A stretch of 64,000 bases of DNA from NCBI RefSeq assembly GCF_900291465.1, contig NZ_LT985808.1, forward strand, positions 2,924,539-2,988,538, read 5' to 3'. The notes beneath the pieces are model-generated. The model saw nothing but the letters and a program-made list of their open reading frames with translations, made no database searches and had not been told where the DNA came from. Shown one piece after another: positions 56,714 through 64,000 of this stretch (position 1 is the first letter of the stretch; each line of letters begins with the position of its first letter). The position numbers were made by a program, and so were the translations under genes. This DNA comes from Bacteroides sp. Marseille-P3684 (GTDB lineage Bacteria > Bacteroidota > Bacteroidia > Bacteroidales > Bacteroidaceae).

Positions 56714-56873
56714 GATTCAACGGACTTGAAACGTAAGAAGCGATGTGCTTCTTGCCGTGAAAGTAGCGATAAAACCATACCTGACAAAAGATTTGCAAGG
56801 GAATTTTGTACGGAAGGACCGGATTTTATGAACCGGACTCCCCCGCGTAACGAACTTTTTACATAACTTTGCC

Positions 56874-56881
56874 ACCCGCAT
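56874..56881 (+). promoter_or_regulatory. Promoter -7 box for mltG
   Basis: TAACTTTG matches TAnnTTTG, 27 bases upstream of the ATG at 56909. Confidence 0.5.
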
Positions 56882-56908
56882 CAAAACCTCTGAAAGAATC
56901 CCAAACGA

Positions 56909-57937
56909 ATGAAACACAAGCATCTGATACGCAACTGCCTGCTGGCTGCACTGGCAGTGGCTCTCCTCGCCGGAGGAAGCATCTGTTACCTGTTCTTCAG
57001 TCCGACATTCTCGCTCAACGAAACGACTTATTTATACATCCGTCCGGGTGACACCCTGGAAAATGTCTGTCACCAACTGGAAGAGAAGGCTAACCCGAAG
57101 ACGTTGACCGGCTTCCGCTGGCTGGCATCCTTCTACGGCTATGACGGACACATCCGCAGCGGACGTTACGCTGTCAAGCCCGAAGATACGGTGTTCGGAC
57201 TGATACGGCGGTTGTCTACCGGGCAACAGACGCCGGTCAACCTCATCATTCCGAGTGTACGCACCACAGACAAGCTGGCTGCTGCCGTTGCGGACCGCAT
57301 CATGCTTGACTCGGCGACAGTGGCTTCGGCTCTTGCCGACTCGACCGTATGCGCCCGACTGGGTTACACGACACAGACGATTGCCTGTCTCTTCATTCCC
57401 AACACTTACCAGGTGTACTGGGACATGGACCTCGACGACTTCTTCTCCCGCATGGAGAAGGAGCACAAACGGTTCTGGAACGAAGAACGCCGGAAGAAAG
57501 CGGAGGCAATCGGACTGACTCCCGAAGAGGTCATGACCCTGGCTTCCATCGTGGATGAAGAGACTGCAAAGAACGACGAGAAGCCGATGGTGGCAGGACT
57601 CTACATGAACCGACTGAAGCGCGGCATGCTGCTGCAGGCCGACCCGACCGTAAAGTTTGCCTACGGCGATTTCAGCCTGAAACGCATCCTGCACAAGCAC
57701 CTGGCTGTGGACTCACCTTACAATACCTATCTGTATCCGGGACTGCCGCCGGCTCCCATCCGTATCCCTTCGATTGCAGGCATCGAGAGCGTGCTCAACT
57801 ACACCCGCCACGACTACCTCTACATGTGTGCCAAGGAGGATTTCTCCGGACGCCACAACTTTGCAGCCACACTGGCAGAGCATCAGAACAACGCCCGCCG
57901 CTACCAGCAAGAGTTGAACCGACGGAAAATCTATTAA
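56909..57937 (+). CDS. mltG: Endolytic murein transglycosylase MltG
   Basis: Inner-membrane enzyme of 342 aa that cleaves nascent glycan strands and sets their length. A membrane helix at about residues 9-28 (CLLAALAVALLAGGSICYLF) is followed by a LysM-like region and the YceG domain: PNTYQVYWDMD, ASIVDEETAKNDEKP (catalytic Glu in the ASIVDEE block), YMNRLKRGMLLQADPTVKFA and PYNTYLYPGLPPAPI. Intact. The MutS-like gene begins 23 bases after it, so both may be cotranscribed. Confidence 0.95.
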   Translation: MKHKHLIRNCLLAALAVALLAGGSICYLFFSPTFSLNETTYLYIRPGDTLENVCHQLEEKANPKTLTGFRWLASFYGYDGHIRSGRYAVKPEDTVFGLIRRLSTGQQTPVNLIIPSVRTTDKLAAAVADRIMLDSATVASALADSTVCARLGYTTQTIACLFIPNTYQVYWDMDLDDFFSRMEKEHKRFWNEERRKKAEAIGLTPEEVMTLASIVDEETAKNDEKPMVAGLYMNRLKRGMLLQADPTVKFAYGDFSLKRILHKHLAVDSPYNTYLYPGLPPAPIRIPSIAGIESVLNYTRHDYLYMCAKEDFSGRHNFAATLAEHQNNARRYQQELNRRKIY

Positions 57938-57959
57938 CGCCCAAACAGAGAAAGAACCC

Positions 57960-59792
57960 ATGGAACCTCATCGTACCCTGCAGACCGTCCTTGCAGACTA
58001 CCAACAGCGCAAGGCGAATCACGAACAGCACCTGTCGCGCATCCAGCAACGCATCTACCGCATCGGGACCATCCGCCTGCTGCTCTTTGTGGCAGCCATT
58101 GCCGGTGCCATCTATTTCCGACACGAAGGATGGACCGTGGTCGTTCCTGTCATTGTCGTCTGCCTCGTGCCTTTCCTCATCCTGATGAAGGTACACGACC
58201 GGCTGTTCTACGACAAGGACTATACCCAGCAGCTGATTGACATCAACGCGAACGAACTGGCGGGCCTCGATTACCGGACCGACTGCTTCGACGGAGGAAA
58301 GGATTTCCAGGACCCGGCACACCCCTACTCCTACGACCTGGACCTGTTTGGCGACCGCTCCCTGTTCCAATACATCAACCGTACGTCGACCTACTTCGGA
58401 CGGCAGCGGCTTGCCGGATGGTTCGCCCGTCCGCTCGACCGCAAGGCAGACATCGAGCAGCGTCAGGATGCCGTGCGCGAACTGACACCTTTGCTTGACT
58501 TCCGCCAACAGTTCCAGGCTACCGGCATGGTCTATAAAGGCAAGTTGTCCGACGGTGAGAACCTGCTGCACTGGGCAGAGTCGGTCACGGAGTTCCGCCA
58601 CAGCCGGCTGCTGACGTTTGCCACTTATCTCTTCCCCGGACTCAACGCCCTGTTCTTCATCCTGGGCATGGCGGGATGGACCTCGTGGCATTGGCTCACC
58701 GGCTCGTTCATCCTGAGTGTGGTGACCAGCATTGCCCTGCAGAAGCGCATCTCCCTCTTCCAGATGTCCTATGAAGACAAGCTCGCCATCCTGGGAAGTT
58801 ACGTCCGGCAGATGAAGCTCATGGAGGCACTGCGTCCGCAGAGCACCGTGCTGGCGACCTGCTGCCGACGGCTGCAAACGGGCGAGACTCCCGCCTCGGA
58901 AGCCATCCGTCAGCTGTCGAAAGAGATGAACGCCCTGAATCAGCGCAACAACATCCTTGCCTACATCCTCCTGAACGGCTTCCTGTTCTGGGAGGTGCGT
59001 CAGGTGATGCGCATCGAACGCTGGAAGGAGCAGTATGCAGGAAGCCTGCCCGTCTGGCTCGATGCCATCGGTGAAATGGATGCGCTCTGCTCCCTGGCTG
59101 CCTTTGCCTACAACCACCCGGACTACACGTTCCCCGTCCCGACGGAAACACCGTTTACCCTGTCTGCCGAACGCATGGGGCACCCGCTCATCCACCGGGA
59201 CCGCTGCGTACGCAACGACATCCGCATGGAGAAGCGTCCCTACTTCATCATCATCACCGGAGCGAACATGGCGGGCAAGAGTACCTACCTGCGCACTGTC
59301 GGCGTGAACTACCTGCTCGCCTGCATGGGTGCACCGGTCTGTGCCGAACGCATGACGTTCTATCCGGCACACCTGGTGACCAGCCTGCGCACGACCGACT
59401 CGCTCAACGACAACGAATCGTACTTCTTTGCCGAACTGAAGCGGCTGAAGGGCATCATCGACCGACTCAATGCCGGAGAGGAGCTGTTCATCATCCTGGA
59501 CGAGATTCTGAAAGGCACCAACTCGGTGGACAAGCAGAAGGGCTCGCTGTCGCTCATCAAGCAGTTCATCCGGCTGCAGGCGAACGGCATCATCGCCACA
59601 CACGACTTACAGCTGGGGACACTTGCCGAGCTTTATCCCGACCACATACGCAACTACCGCTTTGAGGCAAGCATCAGCAACAACGAACTGACCTTCTCCT
59701 ACCGCATGCAGGAGGGAGTCGCACAGAACATGAACGCATGCTTCCTGATGCAGAAGATGGGCATCTACATGGAGGAAGAGACAGCCGGATGA
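57960..59792 (+). CDS. MutS-like ATPase with membrane segments
   Basis: The 610-aa protein has the MutS ATPase domain at its C-terminus: GANMAGKSTYLRTVGVNY (Walker A), TDSLNDNESYFFAEL, LFIILDEILKGTNS (Walker B) and ATHDLQLGTLAE. Instead of the mismatch-recognition domain it has two hydrophobic segments near residues 36-70 and another pair near 225-260, so it is membrane bound and probably not a classical repair protein. It is a known Bacteroidetes branch of MutS-related ATPases of unclear role. A strong terminator follows. Confidence 0.85.
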   Translation: MEPHRTLQTVLADYQQRKANHEQHLSRIQQRIYRIGTIRLLLFVAAIAGAIYFRHEGWTVVVPVIVVCLVPFLILMKVHDRLFYDKDYTQQLIDINANELAGLDYRTDCFDGGKDFQDPAHPYSYDLDLFGDRSLFQYINRTSTYFGRQRLAGWFARPLDRKADIEQRQDAVRELTPLLDFRQQFQATGMVYKGKLSDGENLLHWAESVTEFRHSRLLTFATYLFPGLNALFFILGMAGWTSWHWLTGSFILSVVTSIALQKRISLFQMSYEDKLAILGSYVRQMKLMEALRPQSTVLATCCRRLQTGETPASEAIRQLSKEMNALNQRNNILAYILLNGFLFWEVRQVMRIERWKEQYAGSLPVWLDAIGEMDALCSLAAFAYNHPDYTFPVPTETPFTLSAERMGHPLIHRDRCVRNDIRMEKRPYFIIITGANMAGKSTYLRTVGVNYLLACMGAPVCAERMTFYPAHLVTSLRTTDSLNDNESYFFAELKRLKGIIDRLNAGEELFIILDEILKGTNSVDKQKGSLSLIKQFIRLQANGIIATHDLQLGTLAELYPDHIRNYRFEASISNNELTFSYRMQEGVAQNMNACFLMQKMGIYMEEETAG

Positions 59793-59820
59793 GGCGGCCC
59801 GACCGGACCTGCAGATACAG

Positions 59821-59868
59821 TTCGCGGGAGTATGTTCCACTGAAGGACATACTCCCGCGAAGTTTTTT
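59821..59868. terminator. Terminator between MutS-like gene and yidC
   Basis: TTCGCGGGAGTATGT (59821-59835) pairs perfectly with ACATACTCCCGCGAA (59847-59861), followed by GTTTTTTC on the plus strand. It ends the MutS-like transcript and probably also the convergent yidC transcript. Confidence 0.93.
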
Positions 59869-59890
59869 CGGGATGAAGTGGCAGGACTTG

Positions 59891-61759
59891 TCAGCGACGC
59901 TTGCCGCGCTCACGCTCCTCGCGTTCACGCATCATGCGTTCCTGTTCTTTCTGGAGAGCGGCGAGCTTCTCCATCATGCCACTGCGTTTCTTCGGATTGT
60001 TCTTGTTCGCCAGCATGCGGGCTTCGAGCTTTGCGAGCAGGGCTGCTTCATCGGTCGTCTTGCGGAGCACCATCATGATGATGATACTGATCAGACCGGA
60101 GATGAAGTAGTAGTAGTTCAAACCGGACGAATAGCTGTTGAAGATGAAGATGAACATCACCGGCATCAGGTACATCATCCATTTCATGGCAGCCATCTGC
60201 GGATTGGCACCCGTATCCTGCTGCTTCATCATGATATAGGTATTGATGATGTTGCTCACACTGAAGAGCAGACAGAAGAGGCTCAGGTGGTCGCCCAGCA
60301 AAGGAATGTGCACGCCCCAGTTGATGACATCGTCATACGTCGAGAGGTCCGGCGCCCACAGGAAGCTCTGCTGACGCAACTCGATGGCGTTCGGCACGAA
60401 GTTGAAGAGGGCGATGAACACCGGCATCTGAATCAGGGCAGGCAGACAGCCGCCCATCGGGCTGACACCGTAACGGCTGTAGAGTGCCATCGTCTCCTGC
60501 TGCTTCTTCATGGCATCCTCGGGCTTGGGATATTTCTTGTTGATTTCGTCCACGTAAGGCTTCAGCACACGCATCTTGGCAGACGACATGTAGGACTTGT
60601 ACGTGGCGGGATAGACGATTGCCTTCACGATGATGGTCATCAGCAGAAGCACCATGCCCATGCTCAAGCCCCAGCCGGACAGCCAGTCGAAGAGGTTGAT
60701 GGTGAACCAACGGTTGATCCAGCGGAACAACGGCCAGCCCAGGTAAACCAGGTCTTCCATCTCCAGGTCCTTGCCGTCGACAGCCAGGTCATTGGTTGCC
60801 TGCAAGGTCTTGAAGTGGTTCGGTCCGAAATAGAACTGCATGCGGGTGGGCTGCTTGCCGGTCGGGTCGAAGAAGGTCGTCGTGGTGGCATCGTAGTTCT
60901 TCAGGTAGCCACTGCCCTCTGCCTGCGGCACCGACTTCAGGGTCGTGTTGTTGAAGTCCTGTCCGGCAATGAAGACGCAGGAGAAGAACTGGTTCTTGAA
61001 GGCAATCCAGTCCATCGGCTCGCCTACTTCGGTGGTCTCTTCCTTCGTCTCGCTCAGGTAGTCACTGCCCTCGCCCTTCACTTTATAGGACAAGGAGGTG
61101 TAACGGTTCTCAAAGCTGAAGCCTTTCTCCAGCTGACGGGCACGCTGGTGCCAGTGGATGTCCACGGTCTTGACCGAAGGGGCAAATGCCTGCTCCATGC
61201 CCGACGCTTCCATCGTGAAGTCGAGCATGTAGCTGTCGGCATGCAGGACATAGCGGAAGTCCAGGTGTCCGCCACCATTCATGGGCAGACGCATCACGAC
61301 ACTGCTGTCGGTCACCTGTTCGGGGACAAAATAGAGTTCATCGGTCCGGATGTTCTCGTTCTTGCCATTGAAGGCGAAGCTCAGTCCGGCATCCTCGCCG
61401 TCAAACAGGACAAGCGGTTGATGGTCCTGACCGTTGTACTCCTTCAACTTGGCAGACTGCACCCGTCCGCCTTTGGTGTTCAGTTTCAGTTCGACCAGAT
61501 TGTTCTGCAAGGTGACTACGGATTCTTGTCCCTGGCGGGCATAGAAAAGAAGCGAGGTGGAATCTTCCGCGGCGGCCTGCTGCATCGCCAGCTGTTGCTG
61601 TGCTGCCTGCTTGGCCTCATGTTGCTCCACAAGTGCCTGGATGGAATCTTGGTAGTGCTGCATCTGTGCCTGTTCCTCACTGCTGGGGCGGTTGAAAAAG
61701 CTGAAGCCAATCAACACGGCACCAATCAAGACGAACCCGATAAGCGTGTTTTTTTCCAT
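59891..61759 (-). CDS. yidC: Membrane protein insertase YidC
   Basis: Insertase of 622 aa placing proteins in the inner membrane with or without SecYEG. The N-terminal helix (TLIGFVLIGAVLIGFSFF) is followed by a large periplasmic beta-sandwich (about 60-340) and the five-helix core starting near residue 355 (WGLSMGMVLLLMTIIVKAIVYPATYKSY is split as MGMVLLLMTIIVKAIVYP and TYKSYMSSAKM). GGCLPALIQMPVFIALF is the conserved core block. A basic C-terminal tail (REREERERGKRR) may contact ribosomes. It follows pyrG by 44 bases. Confidence 0.97.
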   Translation of the reverse strand: MEKNTLIGFVLIGAVLIGFSFFNRPSSEEQAQMQHYQDSIQALVEQHEAKQAAQQQLAMQQAAAEDSTSLLFYARQGQESVVTLQNNLVELKLNTKGGRVQSAKLKEYNGQDHQPLVLFDGEDAGLSFAFNGKNENIRTDELYFVPEQVTDSSVVMRLPMNGGGHLDFRYVLHADSYMLDFTMEASGMEQAFAPSVKTVDIHWHQRARQLEKGFSFENRYTSLSYKVKGEGSDYLSETKEETTEVGEPMDWIAFKNQFFSCVFIAGQDFNNTTLKSVPQAEGSGYLKNYDATTTTFFDPTGKQPTRMQFYFGPNHFKTLQATNDLAVDGKDLEMEDLVYLGWPLFRWINRWFTINLFDWLSGWGLSMGMVLLLMTIIVKAIVYPATYKSYMSSAKMRVLKPYVDEINKKYPKPEDAMKKQQETMALYSRYGVSPMGGCLPALIQMPVFIALFNFVPNAIELRQQSFLWAPDLSTYDDVINWGVHIPLLGDHLSLFCLLFSVSNIINTYIMMKQQDTGANPQMAAMKWMMYLMPVMFIFIFNSYSSGLNYYYFISGLISIIIMMVLRKTTDEAALLAKLEARMLANKNNPKKRSGMMEKLAALQKEQERMMREREERERGKRR

Positions 61760-61803
61760 TCTTGGTAATGTAACTTCTTATGTATTATGGATGATAGATT
61801 GTG

Positions 61804-63402
61804 TTATTTCTCGATAGCTGCCTTGACGAACGACATGAACAACGGATGGGGCTTCAGCACCGTACTGCTGTATTCCGGATGGAACTGCGTGCCGATGTAC
61901 CACTTCAGGCCGGTGATTTCGACAATCTCCACCAGGTCGGATTCCGGGTTGATGCCGACGCAACGCATGCCTGCCTTCTCGTACTCTGCCTTGTAGGCGT
62001 TGTTGAACTCGTAGCGGTGACGGTGACGTTCCTGGATGTGAACCTGTCCGTATGCCTCAAAGGTCTTCGAGTTCTGGTCGAGCACACATTCATAGGCACC
62101 CAGACGCATCGTTCCACCCATGTTCGTGATGGATTTCTGCTCTTCCATGATGTCGATGACGTTGTGCGGGGTCTTCTCGTCCATCTCGCGGGAGTTGGCA
62201 TCGGCGTATCCCAGGACGTTGCGGGCAAACTCGATTGCCATGCACTGCATACCCAGGCAGATGCCGAAGGCGGGAAGGTTATGTGTGCGGGCATACTTGG
62301 CAGCGACGAACTTGCCCTCGATGCCACGCTGTCCGAAGCCCGGGCAGATGATGATGCCGTCCATGCCCTTCAGTGCCTCGGCTACATTCTCGTCTGTCAG
62401 CTTCTCGCTGTTGATGAAGTGGATGTCCGCCCGACGGTCGTTGTAGGTAGCCGCGTGCGACAGGGCTTCACGGATTGACTTGTAGGCGTCCTGCAGGTCA
62501 TACTTGCCCACCAGACCGATGTGCACGGCTTCGGTGGCATTGTTCCGGCGATTGAGGAAGTCTTTCCACGGGCCGAGCGTCGGAGTCTCGCCAACGGGCA
62601 GCCCGACCTTCTCCAGGATGATGCTGTCCAGTCGCTGTGCCTGCATGCGCAAAGGTACTTCGTAGATTGACGGCATATCTCTCGACTCGATGACAGCCGA
62701 CTCGTCGACATTGCAGAACAGGGCAACCTTCTTCTTCAGGCTTGTGCTCAGCTCATGCTCGGTGCGGAGCACCAGGATGTCGGGTTGGATTCCCACCGAC
62801 TGCAGTTCCTTCACGGAGTGCTGGGTAGGCTTGGTCTTCAGCTCACCGGCAGCTGCCAGATAGGGGACGTAGGTCAGGTGCACGCACAGCGCGTTGCGGC
62901 CCAGCTCCCACTTCAACTGACGGATGCTCTCCAGATAAGGCAACGACTCGATGTCGCCCACCGTACCGCCGATCTCCGTAATCACGAAGTCGAACTTGTA
63001 CTTGTTGCCCAACAGCTTCACGTTGCGCTTGATTTCGTCTGTAATGTGGGGGATAATCTGGATGGTCTTGCCTAAATAGTCGCCGCGACGTTCCTTGTCA
63101 ATGACACTCTTGTAAATACGTCCGGTGGTGATGTTGTTGGCTTTCGTGGTCTGGATGCCCAGGAAACGTTCGTAGTGTCCCAGGTCCAGGTCGGCCTCGT
63201 GACCGTCGACAGTCACGTAACATTCTCCGTGTTCGTAAGGATTCAATGTTCCCGGGTCGATGTTGATGTACGGGTCGAATTTCTGGATTGTCACATTGTA
63301 ACCTCTTGCCTGGAGTAGTTTACCGATAGATGATGAAATGATGCCTTTGCCCAACGAAGAGGCAACACCACCTGTAACGAAGATATACTTTGTTTCTGCC
63401 AC
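61804..63402 (-). CDS. pyrG: CTP synthase
   Basis: Makes CTP from UTP, ATP and glutamine. The 532-aa chain starts with TKYIFVTGGVASSLGKG (synthase domain P-loop) and includes KFDPYINIDPGTLNPY and GGTVGDIESLPY; the C-terminal glutaminase domain has the catalytic Cys in FGICLGMQCM and a His/Glu pair in QFHPEY. Full length and intact. It heads the pyrG-yidC pair. A TAATTTTG box at 63458-63465 (minus) is the likely promoter. Confidence 0.98.
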   Translation of the reverse strand: MAETKYIFVTGGVASSLGKGIISSSIGKLLQARGYNVTIQKFDPYINIDPGTLNPYEHGECYVTVDGHEADLDLGHYERFLGIQTTKANNITTGRIYKSVIDKERRGDYLGKTIQIIPHITDEIKRNVKLLGNKYKFDFVITEIGGTVGDIESLPYLESIRQLKWELGRNALCVHLTYVPYLAAAGELKTKPTQHSVKELQSVGIQPDILVLRTEHELSTSLKKKVALFCNVDESAVIESRDMPSIYEVPLRMQAQRLDSIILEKVGLPVGETPTLGPWKDFLNRRNNATEAVHIGLVGKYDLQDAYKSIREALSHAATYNDRRADIHFINSEKLTDENVAEALKGMDGIIICPGFGQRGIEGKFVAAKYARTHNLPAFGICLGMQCMAIEFARNVLGYADANSREMDEKTPHNVIDIMEEQKSITNMGGTMRLGAYECVLDQNSKTFEAYGQVHIQERHRHRYEFNNAYKAEYEKAGMRCVGINPESDLVEIVEITGLKWYIGTQFHPEYSSTVLKPHPLFMSFVKAAIEK

Positions 63403-63457
63403 AGCTATAATATTTTAATGGTTTGTAGTTTCTTTATCTTTAAGCATTTCAAAGTTG

Positions 63458-63465
63458 CAAAATTA
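63458..63465 (-). promoter_or_regulatory. Promoter -7 box for pyrG-yidC
   Basis: The minus strand reads TAATTTTG, matching TAnnTTTG, 56 bases upstream of the pyrG start. No other structure was seen in the gene-free stretch 63403-63704 apart from the opposite promoter at 63649. Confidence 0.5.
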
Positions 63466-63648
63466 CAAAAAAACGGAGAAGACACTAGGTTTTGACAAAA
63501 ACATTTTAGAAAACAGCCCTTTCCTTCCGCCTGAAAAGCAGGCAACAAACGCACCGGACGCGCACACCGGGAAAGCGGACCGACGGCGTCCGATGAAAAA
63601 GATGAAAGGGAAAGGAGCCTGAAGGTGTCGCTTTATCTGAAAAAAGAC

Positions 63649-63656
63649 TAACTTTG
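63649..63656 (+). promoter_or_regulatory. Promoter -7 box for the terminal GH2-like gene
   Basis: TAACTTTG matches TAnnTTTG, 48 bases upstream of the ATG at 63705. Confidence 0.5.
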
Positions 63657-63704
63657 CGACATTTGAACAGCCTGCAAAGGCATTTCGCATATCCTGTTAT
63701 AACT

Positions 63705-64000
63705 ATGAAACAAACACTACTCACGGGACTGATGCTCCTCGGGGCAACACTCGGCCTACGGGCACAGGCTCCGCATCCGGAACGGATTTACTTGTCCGGC
63801 ACGGGAATCGATGACACGAAAACATGGGAATTCTTCTGTTCGAAGGGGCAGAACAGCGGCAGCTGGAAACCGATTGAGGTGCCTTGCTGCTGGGAGACGC
63901 AGGGCTTCGGCGAATACACCTACGGACGCTGGTACACCGTCAAGGGGGCAAAGCCCAGCGACGAGACAGGGACCTACCGACACACGTTCAAGGCGCCACG
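63705..64000 (+). CDS. Exported GH2-like glycoside hydrolase, partial at window edge
   Basis: Only the first 98 residues are present. A signal peptide (MKQTLLTGLMLLGATLGLRAQ) is followed by a segment with WKPIEVPCCWETQGFGEYTYGRWY interrupted here as WKPIEVPCCWETQGFGEYTY, then GTYRHTFKAP. The V-P-x-x-W-E-x-x-G-x-G block and the following Y-R-x-x-F are the start of the sugar-binding jelly roll of GH2 enzymes (beta-galactosidase/glucuronidase type). Catalytic residues lie outside the window, so the activity cannot be told. Confidence 0.75.
   Translation, partial: MKQTLLTGLMLLGATLGLRAQAPHPERIYLSGTGIDDTKTWEFFCSKGQNSGSWKPIEVPCCWETQGFGEYTYGRWYTVKGAKPSDETGTYRHTFKAP

Noticed and set aside
57795-59603. 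A 602-codon minus-strand frame opposite the MutS-like gene, and a 676-codon plus-strand frame (59738-61768) opposite yidC
   Set aside because: Both are antisense shadows of clearly recognised genes and contain no recognisable domain.

Overview
The window looks like a chromosome segment of a gut Bacteroidales species (Bacteroides/Phocaeicola type). Supporting signs are a SusC/SusD glycan-uptake locus with a SusE/F-like lipoprotein, two hybrid two-component regulators, proteins typical of the order (DUF4831, DUF5683), a B12-dependent class II ribonucleotide reductase, and many promoters with the phylum-specific -7 box TAnnTTTG. No species can be named from sequence alone.

Layout. 1-2.4 kb: remnant of a tailed prophage (tape-measure fragment and a tail-chaperone-like ORF) interrupted by a two-ORF insertion sequence that runs off the left edge. 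3.2-8.7 kb, minus strand: DUF4831, NAD(P)HX repair enzyme, omega-amidase-like hydrolase, lpxB, surE. 8.9-14.9 kb, plus strand: parA, parB, DUF5683, a membrane-bound lytic transglycosylase and spoT, tying chromosome segregation to wall and stringent-response functions. 15-16.4 kb, minus: MerR regulator and M23 peptidase. 16.5-28.1 kb: alaS, wall amidase, an MCE/MlaD protein, dnaA, nitroreductase, class II RNR, folB. 28.1-30.2 kb: tRNA-Thr(CGT), an unknown protein, an NUC1-type nuclease and a strongly structured small RNA that is probably the phylum's 6S RNA.

31-46.1 kb is a polysaccharide utilisation locus: SusE/F-like lipoprotein, SusC, SusD, a GH30 lipoprotein, a GH2 enzyme and a convergent hybrid two-component sensor. 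The enzyme pair points to a beta-linked galactan such as beta-1,6-galactan side chains (inference). 47-54.2 kb: an exported Fe/Mn superoxide dismutase with an outer-membrane protein, a TonB-domain protein, and a second hybrid sensor split into two frames by a run of ten C residues. 54.2-63.4 kb: tag, a glutaredoxin-like protein, recQ, mltG, a MutS-like membrane ATPase, yidC and pyrG. The last 296 bases start another exported GH2-like protein.

The most unusual content lies between genes. (1) A dispersed element of about 540 bp occurs three times in good condition (19.26, 30.30 and, inverted, 46.32 kb) and once degenerate (2.44 kb). It has TTGACA...TGTCAA ends, a start-codon-bearing palindrome, and four 16-bp palindromes spaced at exactly 22 bp. 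(2) A different palindrome, also at 22-bp period, sits three times between susD and the GH30 gene. (3) A family of long hairpins built on CACAAAGACAC marks the ends of genes, three of the four at convergent junctions. (4) The poly-C tract could be a phase switch for a surface-sensing regulator.
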